Shown: positions 34,669 to 45,973 of the stretch, one piece after another
Layout: each line of letters starts with the position of its first letter
Position numbering within the stretch: the stretch's first letter is position 1
Assembly: GCA_030041335.1 (NCBI GenBank)
Contig: JASHOB010000175.1
Coordinates: 1-64,000 of the forward strand
DNA: 64,000 nt
Direction of reading: 5' to 3'
DNA from: Alphaproteobacteria bacterium
Lineage (GTDB): Bacteria; Pseudomonadota; Alphaproteobacteria; ATCC43930; CGMCC-115725
Program-made: the position numbers and the translations under genes
Notes under the pieces: generated by a model
The model's database searches: none
Seen by the model: only the letters and a program-made list of their open reading frames with translations
Told to the model about the DNA's origin: nothing

Positions 34669-37185
34669 ATGGGCTTATTCCATGTTTCAGGTTGCGTGCG
34701 CTTCGGGCGATTAGTCGCTATCGGGCTTGTCGCTGGTTGCGCCCTCGCCCCCCTTGCCGGCGCGGCGCTGGCCGCCGACGACTGGACCACGATCAATAAG
34801 GACTACTCCAGCCAGCGCTATGTCGATTTGGACCAGATAACCCCGGCCAATGCCGGCCAACTCAAAGAGATTTGCGAGATCCGGCTCAACGAGCCGATCG
34901 TGTTCAGTAGCGGACTTCTGAAGGTCGGGAACACGCTCTACGTCAACACGGCGCACCTCTCGGTCGCGTTTGACGCGACCACGTGTGACTTACGCTGGCG
35001 AGATGTGATTTCGCCAAAAGGACCCCAAGCCGGAGACAACAATCGAGGATCGGCCTATCTCGAGGGCAGAATCTTCCGTGGTACGACCGACGGCCGCCTG
35101 ATCGCGCTAGACGCAAAGACGGGACGGTCGCTCTGGGACGTCCAAGGCGCAAATCCTGCCCTCGGAGAATTATTCTCCGCGGCGCCGATTGCCTGGCAGG
35201 GCAAGGTCTTTATCGGCATCGGGGTCAGCGATTTCGGCGTCGCCGGGCGCCTGATGGCATTCGATGCCGATACCGGCAAGGAACTATGGCGTTTCAACAC
35301 CACGCTCGGCGCCCGAGCGGGCGGCGGCTCATGGGCAACCTATTCCCTCGATCCTACCACCGGCGAAGTATTCGGTCCGGTCGGCAACCCCTTTCCCGAC
35401 TGGAACCGCAACGTCGCAGCGGGCGACAGGAATCTCACCAAATATACCGACTCTGTCATCGCGGTAGACACGGCCACTGGCCGCTTGAACTGGTCCTACC
35501 AAGTCGTTCCGCAGGATGAGCATGATTGGGATCTGGCCGCCGCGCCGACGCTCTATCGGACAGCGTCGGGCAAGGACATGATCGCCCTTGCCGGGAAGAG
35601 TGGTCGCGTCTATGGCATCGATCGCCAGACCCGCTTGCTCGTCTTCAACACCCCGGCAACGACGATCGAAAACGACCAGGTCCCCGTGAACGAGGACTGG
35701 ATGCGTGTTTGTCCGGGCGTGCAGGGGGGCGCAATGTTCAATGGCGCAGCCTATGACCCGGCTATCGGCACGCTCTATGTCGGTATGAACGACCATTGCG
35801 CGTGGTATATCAGCGGGCGCCAATTCGGAGATCCGGTGTTTGCGGGGATAGGCGGCACCGCCGTCAAGGACTGGCCGGCGGCGGCAAGGCTTGAGGCGCC
35901 CCGCGGCTGGATCACGGCGATCAACGGAAAAACCGGAGCCGTGTCATGGCAATATCACGCTGAAGCGCAAGTGCAGGCCGGCATGGTGCCGACCAAGAGC
36001 GGGCTGCTCTTCGCTGGCGATACGCACGGCAACCTTCTGGTCTTCGATGCCAGGAACGGTTTCCTCTTGAAAAAGATCGATGCCGGAGGCGCCCTCAACA
36101 GCGGCTTGATCAGCTATTCGGTCGGTGGCACGCAATATGTCGCGGCTACGGTCGGCGGCGCCACCGAGAATCCGAGCACCGTCGCGGGGCCACTGCGGGT
36201 GAGCATTTATGGCCTCCATGCCGGTCCGGAACCGAAAATCATCACTCTTCCGCGTTTGGAGCCTCAGCCGTCACCGGGGCAGACCGTGAACGAAGCCGTC
36301 TATTTGGATGCATGCTCCCAGTGCCATGGTGTAGCCGGAACCGGCTCAAGCGCTCCACCGTTCACCCGACAAAGTCAGCTGGCCGATCCTGCGCGCCTCA
36401 AGCAATTCCTCGCCACGGTGCCGCCCCCAATGCCGCGCCTCTACCCCGGCGTTCTGCAAGATCAAGACGTGGAAATGATCGCCGCCTATCTGAGGACGGC
36501 GGTCTTCAAATGCGGTCCCAATGAAATCCAGAGCTGCGAATTGCCAGCGCCGCCGAGGAGCGGCGGGACAAAGGAGTGGCGGGCCATCTATTCTGTGCTG
36601 ACATCGCCGCGTTGCCTCAATTGTCATCCGGTAAAATCCAATTTGCCCCGCTGGCCCCGCACGTCAGACAACTCGGGAGATGTGCAGGACTATCCACGTC
36701 AGGGCGACGATCGCCATCCGCATTACTTTCAAGTGCTGCGCGGGGACACAACGGCATTTGAGACGGCTGAAAAAACCGGGATTGTCCATCCTGGAATAGG
36801 AACGCCCTATGAGCGCTGCACATTCTGTCACGGCCCCGTCAACGATGCGAAGACTGGCATCCCCGGCACCAGCAATCCCGATTTCAACCCGGGTGAGCCG
36901 TTTTGGCTTTTGGCGCCGGCTTCGATGGCCTGGGAGTCAGCGCCGGGTGTGCCGATGACCGGCGCGCAGCTGTGCGCGCAGCTCAAGGATCGGGCACGGA
37001 ACGGCAATCGAAGTTTGGCGGATATCCAGCATCACCTTGAAACCGAGCCTCTCGTCAATTGGGCATGGAATCCGGGCACGCGACCCAATGGCCAACCGCG
37101 GACAACGCCGCCGATAAGCCATCGCGAGCTGCTTGCGGATTTCCAAAAATGGATCGCTGGCGGCGCGCCCTGCCCGACTGATTGA
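34669..37185 (+). CDS. large PQQ-dependent dehydrogenase with fused cytochrome c and diheme domains (three haem sites)
   Basis: An 838-residue exported quinohaemoprotein from the ATG at 34669, with GGGAGA nine bases upstream. Residues 1-38 are a signal peptide. The PQQ propeller follows (NKDYSSQRYVDLDQITPAN, VPQDEHDWDLAAAPTLYRT). A first haem motif is C549-x2-C552-H. A fused diheme module adds C649-x2-C652-H and C717-x2-C720-H. The diheme module is the homologue of the separate protein at 28576-29172. As in the paralogue at 29202, there is no vicinal Cys-Cys pair. It is a natural fusion of the two-gene unit upstream. Confidence 0.9.
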   Translation: MGLFHVSGCVRFGRLVAIGLVAGCALAPLAGAALAADDWTTINKDYSSQRYVDLDQITPANAGQLKEICEIRLNEPIVFSSGLLKVGNTLYVNTAHLSVAFDATTCDLRWRDVISPKGPQAGDNNRGSAYLEGRIFRGTTDGRLIALDAKTGRSLWDVQGANPALGELFSAAPIAWQGKVFIGIGVSDFGVAGRLMAFDADTGKELWRFNTTLGARAGGGSWATYSLDPTTGEVFGPVGNPFPDWNRNVAAGDRNLTKYTDSVIAVDTATGRLNWSYQVVPQDEHDWDLAAAPTLYRTASGKDMIALAGKSGRVYGIDRQTRLLVFNTPATTIENDQVPVNEDWMRVCPGVQGGAMFNGAAYDPAIGTLYVGMNDHCAWYISGRQFGDPVFAGIGGTAVKDWPAAARLEAPRGWITAINGKTGAVSWQYHAEAQVQAGMVPTKSGLLFAGDTHGNLLVFDARNGFLLKKIDAGGALNSGLISYSVGGTQYVAATVGGATENPSTVAGPLRVSIYGLHAGPEPKIITLPRLEPQPSPGQTVNEAVYLDACSQCHGVAGTGSSAPPFTRQSQLADPARLKQFLATVPPPMPRLYPGVLQDQDVEMIAAYLRTAVFKCGPNEIQSCELPAPPRSGGTKEWRAIYSVLTSPRCLNCHPVKSNLPRWPRTSDNSGDVQDYPRQGDDRHPHYFQVLRGDTTAFETAEKTGIVHPGIGTPYERCTFCHGPVNDAKTGIPGTSNPDFNPGEPFWLLAPASMAWESAPGVPMTGAQLCAQLKDRARNGNRSLADIQHHLETEPLVNWAWNPGTRPNGQPRTTPPISHRELLADFQKWIAGGAPCPTD

Positions 37186-37491
37186 CCGGCGGGGAGCCGG
37201 CCCTCGGGTGTTTTCGCGATCGCGTGCGCTCGGGCCCGCGCTGCGCAAAAGGCGGGAGGGCGCCGCAATCACTCTAAATACAGTGCGATTTTGTAGCGAT
37301 ATTTGAGCGCGGAAAAGGCAACTATTCCAAGAACTTGGAAAAAATCGGCGAAATTAGTCTTTTATTAGTGGGTTGACGGCAGAATTTCCACTCTCACTTG
37401 CCGCTCCTGCGCGGTTCCGGTCGATGGTCGGTCGCACGGTGGTCAGAGTGAGGTTGGCGCAATCATTGACCTTGCTCAGCCGTACCATGCG
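37186..37491. other. gap upstream of the histidine kinase
   Basis: About 306 bases between the PQQ dehydrogenase and the kinase. The first part has a weak CCGGC-GGGGA-GCCGG hairpin. The second half is AT-rich and carries the palindrome at 37325-37340, so it probably contains the kinase promoter. No gene is seen. Confidence 0.5.
37325..37340. promoter_or_regulatory. perfect inverted repeat TTCCAAG-AA-CTTGGAA
   Basis: Seven-base arms with a two-base spacer in the AT-rich gap 152 bases upstream of the sensor kinase start. The A-run lies after the repeat on the plus strand, so it is not a plus-strand terminator. An operator is more likely. Confidence 0.4.
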
Positions 37492-39375
37492 ATGAAAATA
37501 ATGTCAGGCCGCGTGGATAAAGCTCATGCCGCGCGCTTCACGCTCATCAGCATTATTTTTGTTGCTGTCCAAATCGCGATTCTCGCACTTGGCTGGGGAG
37601 CGCTTCGCCTCGTCGATACGACACGGGCTTACGCCACCGGCGAGTCACTCTATTCGAAAGCATCGAGCGCCGCCGTTATCGATCTATACCGGTTTGCCGA
37701 CACACGCGACGATCTTTATTGGAAGTCGTTTCTTTCATCCTTGGACGTGGTGCTTGGCGATCAGCAAGCGCGTGAAGAGCTGTTGGGGAACAGTCCCGAT
37801 TATGACCTGGCGACCGCCGGTTTTCTTCGCGGCGGTAACGATATTCGCGACATCCCGGATGCCATTCGCGTCTTCCGCTGGTTTCAAAATTGGCATCCGT
37901 TCAAAGCCGCGCTGAACGATTGGCAGCACGGCGATGAGCTGATGGAGCACCTGCGGGGCTTGGGCACCGAGCTCCATGGGTTGTTGCGGGAACCAGTGGT
38001 GGCGCAATCGGATCTCGACCGCGTCATGCGCGAGATCGATTCGTCAAATCGTCAGCTCACAGAGCTGGAGCGCCATTTTGCCGTCCATATCGCCAAGGCC
38101 GCTCGCGCAGCGAAGAGGCTGGTCACGGTCGTACTTTGCTGCGTCAGTCTTGCGCTCTGGATTTTCGGTGTCGGCTTGTCTTGGCGAGCCTTCCGCAGAG
38201 GCATCATCGCGGAAGCCGATCTGAGACAAAGCGAAAAGCGCTTCCGCGATTTCGCGGTGGTCGCCTCGGATTGGTTTTGGGAGACTGACGCCGGACTTCG
38301 CATCACTTACCTATCCGACCGGTTTGCCAGCGCGACCGGCATCACGCCGCAGGAACTGCAAGAGGATACGAACGCGCGCGGCGGCTGGTGGCATGTCACA
38401 AGGCCAAGCGCCGAGTGCGTCACCAGGGTGACAGAGCGTAGGGGCTTCCGCGGACACATACATCGTCATGTCGATGCCAACGGCGAGTCCCAGTACTGGA
38501 AGATCAGCGGAATACCTGTGTTTGATGCGGCGGGAGTGTTTCAGGGTTACCGCGGGACAGGAACCAATGTTACTGCCGAGGTCCGTGCTTCAGAAGCGCT
38601 GCGCGAGGCCAAAGAGGCATCTGATGTCGCGAACCGCGCGAAGTCGGAATTTCTTGCGAACATAAGTCATGAACTGCGCACGCCGCTCAACGCTATTCTC
38701 GGTTTCTCCGCGATCGCCAAGGATCAACTGCTGGGCGACGCCCCGCAAAAATACGCTGAATATGCCGCGGACATCTTCAATTCGGGCAACCTGTTGCTGG
38801 CTCTGATCAACGATATTCTCGATCTTTCCAAGATCGAAGCCGGGCGGATGGTCCTCGACGAGGAGCTCGTCGACATCAGTGAAATAATAGAAGGGTCGAT
38901 TCGTCTCATCCAACAGAAGGTCCATTCAGCACGGCTCAATCTCTTCACCGACGTCGCCGATAATCTGCCACTGCTCCGCGGCGATCAGCGGAAGCTCACG
39001 CAACTCATCCTCAATCTACTATCGAATTCGGTCAAATTTACGCCGCGCGACGGGTCGATTTCAGTTACCGCTTCTCGTGATATAAGCGGCAATCTCAGAG
39101 TCCTCATCAGGGATACCGGGATCGGGATCCCCGCCGACAAGATCGGAACGGTGCTCGAGCCGTTCGGCCAGATCCAGAACAGCATGACCCGGACCCATGC
39201 GGGAACGGGGCTCGGCCTCCCTCTGGCCAAAGCGCTCACCGAACTGCACGATGGCACTTTGACGCTCAGGAGCGAACCGGGTCGCGGAACGGATGTCGTC
39301 ATCACGCTTCCGCGAGAGCGGTTGCTGGATATGCCTTCGCTCCAGCGCGACGAAATGCAGACGCTGGCGCTTTAG
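37492..39375 (+). CDS. membrane sensor histidine kinase with PAS domain
   Basis: A 627-residue kinase. Transmembrane segments at about 17-40 and 207-230 enclose a periplasmic sensor of about 165 residues. A PAS domain follows (about 245-365), ending in WKISGIPVFDAAGVFQGYRGTGTNVT. The dimerisation domain has the phospho-acceptor H393 in SEFLANISHELRTPLN. The ATPase domain has N-box ILNLLSNSVKFTP, G1 DTGIGIP and G2 GTGLGLPLA. No response regulator is adjacent. Its position after the PQQ module suggests a periplasmic signal, but no linked partner proves it. It overlaps the convergent gene at 39372 by four bases. Confidence 0.9.
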   Translation: MKIMSGRVDKAHAARFTLISIIFVAVQIAILALGWGALRLVDTTRAYATGESLYSKASSAAVIDLYRFADTRDDLYWKSFLSSLDVVLGDQQAREELLGNSPDYDLATAGFLRGGNDIRDIPDAIRVFRWFQNWHPFKAALNDWQHGDELMEHLRGLGTELHGLLREPVVAQSDLDRVMREIDSSNRQLTELERHFAVHIAKAARAAKRLVTVVLCCVSLALWIFGVGLSWRAFRRGIIAEADLRQSEKRFRDFAVVASDWFWETDAGLRITYLSDRFASATGITPQELQEDTNARGGWWHVTRPSAECVTRVTERRGFRGHIHRHVDANGESQYWKISGIPVFDAAGVFQGYRGTGTNVTAEVRASEALREAKEASDVANRAKSEFLANISHELRTPLNAILGFSAIAKDQLLGDAPQKYAEYAADIFNSGNLLLALINDILDLSKIEAGRMVLDEELVDISEIIEGSIRLIQQKVHSARLNLFTDVADNLPLLRGDQRKLTQLILNLLSNSVKFTPRDGSISVTASRDISGNLRVLIRDTGIGIPADKIGTVLEPFGQIQNSMTRTHAGTGLGLPLAKALTELHDGTLTLRSEPGRGTDVVITLPRERLLDMPSLQRDEMQTLAL

Positions 39376-40091
39376 GCAGCCATGAGCCGCGGCAGGAATT
39401 TAGCTTCGACCTCATCGGCCGCGCGGGCGAACAGCTTAATGGTTTGTCCAACCGCCCGCTCGATCTGGCTCGCATCGTTGATCGAGCTGTACGCCCGTGC
39501 CAGATCCAGATCGATATCGAGATGCGAGGGCCCGTCTCCGTGAGACGCCAGGTGAACCTCACCCCAGATCCATCGCTTCCTCGTGAACAAGCCGGTAAAT
39601 GCCGACGAGCCATTGAGAAACCGCGACAGTTCCTCGGCGATGAACTCGGTACCGGCCAGGGTGGCGAAGAAGCTCGGCATGTTCTTGGTATAAGACCGCG
39701 CAATCAGCGCCTCGACGCCCGCTACGCATTCTCCCTCGAGAGCGTCGAGCCCAAGGCACTTCGCATCCTTTAGCCAGTGGGCCCTATGCGTCCCTTCTTC
39801 CTGCTTCATTTCGCGTACCGCCCGGGCAATACCAACGAAGACGCGGCGTGTTTGCGAATCGCCAAACTTGTGGGCTAGTTGATGCCTAGGCAGCACTTGC
39901 CGGTCAATCGCGAGTTCGAACTCACGCACAAACGGCCAGAAACCAATTTTGAGGGCGATGGCAGCTTGCCTGCTGCCGCTCCGTGCCTCGCGGATCAACG
40001 ACGACGCGCCGACCACTTGCGCCGCGTAATCCCGCAACGCCCGGAGATCAAAGAATTCCCCGTTATCTTCATGAAAAAGCTCGATTTTCAT
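39372..40091 (-). CDS. possible haem-oxygenase-fold (TenA/PqqC-like) protein
   Basis: About 239 residues from the ATG at 40091, preceded by GGGAG six bases upstream. A longer frame to 40172 is possible. It is mostly helical, with Glu/His patterns such as KQEEGTHRAHWLKDA, ELSRFL and WGEVHLASHGDGPSHLDIDLD. Those suggest the haem-oxygenase-like, possibly dimetal, superfamily that includes TenA and PqqC. No family is certain. It lies just downstream of a PQQ enzyme cluster on the opposite strand. Confidence 0.5.
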   Translation of the reverse strand: MKIELFHEDNGEFFDLRALRDYAAQVVGASSLIREARSGSRQAAIALKIGFWPFVREFELAIDRQVLPRHQLAHKFGDSQTRRVFVGIARAVREMKQEEGTHRAHWLKDAKCLGLDALEGECVAGVEALIARSYTKNMPSFFATLAGTEFIAEELSRFLNGSSAFTGLFTRKRWIWGEVHLASHGDGPSHLDIDLDLARAYSSINDASQIERAVGQTIKLFARAADEVEAKFLPRLMAA

Positions 40092-40256
40092 CCCATGCTC
40101 CCAGTAATTCGGCCAAGCTGATAATCTTAATATATTCGATCTTGAGCGTTGTAAAAAGCCGGGGCATTGCAAGGCCGAGGCGCACCTCGGCGCCCCCTCA
40201 AAGGCTTTTGAAGGGAGTTCCCAGTTGGGGAGTGAATAGATCGAGCCCGGCCGAGC

Positions 40257-40278
40257 GGCAGGGCTTGAGCGCCCTGCC
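40257..40278 (-). terminator. hairpin downstream of katG
   Basis: An 8-bp perfect stem, GGCAGGGC and GCCCTGCC, with a six-base loop, starting 32 bases past the katG stop. No U-run follows in the minus direction, so it could be a weak or Rho-assisted terminator or an mRNA end-stabilising structure. Confidence 0.4.
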
Positions 40279-40309
40279 CCCGGGAGCCTTCACGACCTTA
40301 GGGCCGGAA

Positions 40310-42568
<2,259 letters not shown>

Positions 42569-42770
42569 TCAACCGACGAGATCCCAATTGTCTTTATCAG
42601 TATAGAACTTCGGCGCAAAGCTGTGAATGTTCTAATCTGCTTTGCCCGTGATTCTTCGGCTGGCCACCCTTCCCTTGATTGCACCTTTATGACCGACCGG
42701 CCGATCGGATTCTCTCCGCCCCCGCCCGAGATAGTTGACTCGATCAAATATCTTCTGGACACTTGCCCGC

Positions 42771-43727
42771 ATGGATGACGCTGTTTTGGCCGTGCGGCGC
42801 TTCAATCGGTTCTTCACCCGGTTCGTCGGCGCCCTTGATGCCGATTTTCTGGATAGCGGGATGTCGCTCGCCGAAGCCCGCATCCTTTTCGAAATCGCTC
42901 ATCGGGAGCCCTGCTTCGCAGGCGACCTCCAAGCCGAACTCGATCTCGATGCGGGGTTCGTCAGCCGGGTGCTGCGACGTTTCGAGGGACGCGGATGGAT
43001 CGGTCGTAAACGCCCCGACAATGACGCGCGGCGGCGTTCGATCGAATTGACACAGCAGGGGCGTCATCAATTCAAAAAGTTGGACGGCCGACAGCGTCGA
43101 GAGGTGGAAGCGACCCTGCACCGGTTGGGAAAGCCAGACCGCTTGCGATTGGTTGCCGCCCTTAAGTCAGCCGAACATCTGCTCGCGGCAAGGGAGACAC
43201 GGGAGTTCGCTATTCGTCCGTTTCGCGCCGGTGACATGGGCCTGATCGCTTCGCGGCAGTCGGTCCTTTATCGGGAGGAGTACGGTTGGAGTGTCAATAT
43301 CGAGATCAACGAGGGTGAGGTCACCACTAACTTCCTGCGCAACTTCAAACCGGGCCGGGAACAGTGCTGGGTCGCGGAAAGCAACGGGTGTATGGCTGGG
43401 TCGATCTTCCTGACGGACGAGGGAAACAGTCTTGCGCGCTTGCGCCTGCTCTACGTCGAACCTGCCTTCCAAGGTTACGGGATCGGCGATGCGCTGGTCT
43501 CGACCTGCGTCGCCTTCGCTCGCTCCGTAGGATATGAGCGTATTACATTGTGGACTCACTCGATCTTGGGCACCGCTCGGCGCATCTATGCGCGTCACGG
43601 CTTTCGCATCGTCGATACGAGCGAGCACACCCTGTTTGGCGAGTCACTCATGGGCGAAACCTGGGAGCTCGACCTCCGAGCAACGGAACCTGGAGAAGCA
43701 CCTTCCTCCAATCTCACCAGGAATTAG
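42771..43727 (+). CDS. MarR-family regulator fused to a GNAT acetyltransferase
   Basis: A 318-residue protein from the ATG at 42771. Residues 1-140 are a MarR winged-helix domain (SLAEARILFEIAHREP, LDLDAGFVSRVLRRFEGRGWIGRKRP, RRRSIELTQQGRHQ). Residues 150-300 are a GNAT domain with the acetyl-CoA site VEPAFQGYGIGDALV. Such MarR-GNAT fusions are known. It is divergently transcribed from katG, so it may regulate katG or sense a metabolite that it acetylates. The GNAT substrate is unknown. Confidence 0.88.
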   Translation: MDDAVLAVRRFNRFFTRFVGALDADFLDSGMSLAEARILFEIAHREPCFAGDLQAELDLDAGFVSRVLRRFEGRGWIGRKRPDNDARRRSIELTQQGRHQFKKLDGRQRREVEATLHRLGKPDRLRLVAALKSAEHLLAARETREFAIRPFRAGDMGLIASRQSVLYREEYGWSVNIEINEGEVTTNFLRNFKPGREQCWVAESNGCMAGSIFLTDEGNSLARLRLLYVEPAFQGYGIGDALVSTCVAFARSVGYERITLWTHSILGTARRIYARHGFRIVDTSEHTLFGESLMGETWELDLRATEPGEAPSSNLTRN

Positions 43728-43987
43728 CGGCGGGACCTCTGCGGTACTGCTTGAGTCGTCGCCGTGCCTTTGTCTGATCGGATCGACTAACCCGGGCCTG
43801 AGCGCCGTTCCAACGACAAATCCCCTGCGCCGGGGCCAATTGGTTGCCTTCTGAGCTTAGCCTAGTCAGGATTGTGCAGATTTGCCGGCACGCATTTGTG
43901 CCAATGGTCGCTCGTGGCCATGACCGTCCAGCGAGTGATGCGAAACCAAGACCTGCGGCACGCGAGGCGATGCTTCTTTTCACCTCC

Positions 43988-44374
43988 TCACTCCAGAGCG
44001 AGATAGCTGACAATTCCGGCCACGATCAAAAGCAATGCGGCCGAAACGATCAGCTCAAAGCGAACGCTGTCCATTGAATGCGTTTCCTCGTCCGCGATCA
44101 TCCGCTCGAGCCGAAGGAAACGCACCGCAGCTAATATCACCAACGCAATACCGAAGACAATCAGTGCTATTCCATCATAATAGCCAAGCGGCCCCGACAG
44201 ACTCTGGAGTCGCGACAAGACCGCCGCATCGGACAATCTCACGCCTGCCAGTGTCGTCATAAATAAATCGAACTTCTCGACGACAAATCCGAGGGCAATG
44301 ACCGCGATGCCGGTCCGTACCCAGGCAAGAAATGTTCGCTCGTTGGCGGCGTGATCACTATACCGGAGGATCAT
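43988..44374 (-). CDS. DUF202 (YidH-family) membrane protein
   Basis: A 128-residue protein with three transmembrane segments. The N-terminal NERTFLAWVRTGIAVIALGF is diagnostic of the DUF202/YidH family, whose function is unknown. It starts with MILRYSDHAA and stands alone. Confidence 0.85.
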   Translation of the reverse strand: MILRYSDHAANERTFLAWVRTGIAVIALGFVVEKFDLFMTTLAGVRLSDAAVLSRLQSLSGPLGYYDGIALIVFGIALVILAAVRFLRLERMIADEETHSMDSVRFELIVSAALLLIVAGIVSYLALE

Positions 44375-44421
44375 GGAGGACCACTGCAGGCAGCAAGAGT
44401 GATGGTCGACGGATCCACACG

Positions 44422-44826
44422 CTATGCTGCCGCTGTCGCCGCTTTCGCGATTGCGCCAAGGGCGGTCGTCAGCGCGTGGACGGAGGCGTCGACACTCCGG
44501 CCAAGCCCGTGTCGCTCGGCGATCCAGGCCGGATCGTCGTAAGAAAGCCAGGTCGTCCCGCTCTCATCCTGCCAAACCAGGGCCTTGAGCGGTAAGTCGA
44601 TTCCGCTCGTCTGAGCAACCTGCATGAGCGGCGTTCCGCCCTTGGCATTGCCGAAGATCAAAAGGTCGGTCGGTCGCAGTGCCAGCCCTACTTGCGCAGC
44701 CCCTGCGCCGTGGTCGATATGCGCAAACACGGTCAGACCTCTTGCGCGCATGTCGGCTTCCAGCCGTGCCATCGTGTCCGCAGGTCCAAAACTGCTTCGC
44801 ACCGTGATCAAGCCATCCACCGCCAT
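44422..44826 (-). CDS. DUF302-domain protein
   Basis: A 134-residue protein from the ATG at 44826, preceded by GGGGAG seven bases upstream. It matches the DUF302 pattern: VRSSFGPADTMARLEADMRARGLTVFAHIDHGAGA, LLIFGNAKGGTPLMQ, and LPLKALVWQDESGTTWLSYDDP. The family is widespread and often found with redox or stress genes, with no defined role. A longer frame exists upstream but without support. Confidence 0.85.
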   Translation of the reverse strand: MAVDGLITVRSSFGPADTMARLEADMRARGLTVFAHIDHGAGAAQVGLALRPTDLLIFGNAKGGTPLMQVAQTSGIDLPLKALVWQDESGTTWLSYDDPAWIAERHGLGRSVDASVHALTTALGAIAKAATAAA

Positions 44827-45225
44827 CGCTCGAACTCCCCACCGCCAAATCGTCGCAATATAAACAACAACCTTGAGGTCTGAGAAATAGACTAAGATCT
44901 CGCCGCTTGCGCCTGCGTGCGTGGTCTCCCGGTATTCGCCCCAGGGCAACTCAAGAGGCTCGTCCACTAGAAGCCGCCATTGAGTGGCATTCTGGCCGAT
45001 GTCGGAACCGAATTGACGGATCGCAGTCAGACCCCGGTGAAAGGCGCCTAACAGAGTGGCCTCGGTCGTTTGTCATCGCGCCCCGACCAATCGCAAAATT
45101 GGAAGCCTGCGGCGGGCGTCGTACGACCGGTCCTGCTCAGCCGCGCTCTACCGCAGTGACGGCATCTGCGGCGCATAAACCAAACCAGGCGAAGCGTTCA
45201 CTGGTGCAATCGCGAAAAAGCCACC
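44827..45225. other. gap between DUF302 gene and methyltransferase pseudogene
   Basis: About 400 bases with no supported gene. Short plus-strand frames are not like known proteins. It is the upstream flank of the DUF302 gene and the tail of the decayed methyltransferase, and may hold further remnants. Confidence 0.4.
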
Positions 45226-45807
45226 TCACCAGATACAAGGGAACAAGCGATACCGCACGTTGCGGCGTATTCGCGATATCCCGCCAAGCCGCCGTTCAGG
45301 ACATCCTCGACACCAAGGGCGGAGCGCCAACCGGGCATAAACACGAGAAAGCCGAGGAGACCCGAACAATAGAGGTATCCCGATATAGATGCCGACGGCG
45401 GCGGCCTAGACGGGATGGCGGAGGATTGCCTAGGGACCTGCGGAGACCACGATCCGACCGCGCTCCGGTTGCAGGCGCACGTTCGTCACTGCGAAGCTGT
45501 TCTCGCGCAGCACCCTACCCCAACCGTAGAATGCGGCAGCGATGAGCACGGCGCCAAACAACTCCGCCAACGCCGGCATGGCCGGCCAGCCAAAGCGGCA
45601 AGCATCGAACGCCATGATCACGAGCCGGCCTCTATCCCATCGAGCGGCGTGCGTAGCCGAGCGCGGATCCGTTGCGCTAAGGCGCGGCTCGACGCGGCCG
45701 AACGGTCCCGCAAGCCGGCTGCTGCAGCCAATCTCGTTGCAAGCGTCGTCGAATAGGCCGACCGGCAGCTCGTTCGCATGCGCAACCTGATCGCTTCGAT
45801 CGCGCAC
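45226..45807 (-). pseudogene. decayed isoprenylcysteine-methyltransferase-like pseudogene
   Basis: The minus-strand frame from 45807 carries RWDRGRLVIMAFDACRFGW and LRENSFAVTNVRLQPERGRIVVSAGP, matching the ICMT family up to the motif GPYAxxRHPMY. The frame then hits TAG at 45430-45432 where Tyr of GPY is expected, continues AILRHPV, and hits TAG at 45406-45408 where Tyr of PMY is expected. After AAAVGIYIGIPLLFGS the typical ending (GYREYA then RNVRYRLFPCIW, stop at 45226-45228) is split over two frames. This means at least two nonsense changes and a frameshift, so it is almost certainly non-functional. Confidence 0.85.
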
Positions 45808-45973
45808 GCCGCCTGAGGTTCGCTCTCCGGCTGGTGCCCCGTGCCAAGAAAGTCGCTCTTGTCTTGGTCGAGCCGCTCCGGCCGACGCCTATCCTGGTAG
45901 GGTCCCCGCTTTGCCGCCGGGAGGGCGACGCCTCAAGGACGGTGCCCTACCAGAGCAAAGCAGACCATCAGGT

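Noticed and set aside
40174-40191. Hairpin GCCGAGG-CGCA-CCTCGGC as a terminator
   Set aside because: The stem is perfect, but no T-run follows on either strand and it is not next to a gene end. It was left unannotated.
45406-45432. Reading the two TAG codons as tyrosine by recoding
   Set aside because: Other genes in the window end normally at TAG, for example at 7480 and 17191, and the pseudogene also has a frameshift.
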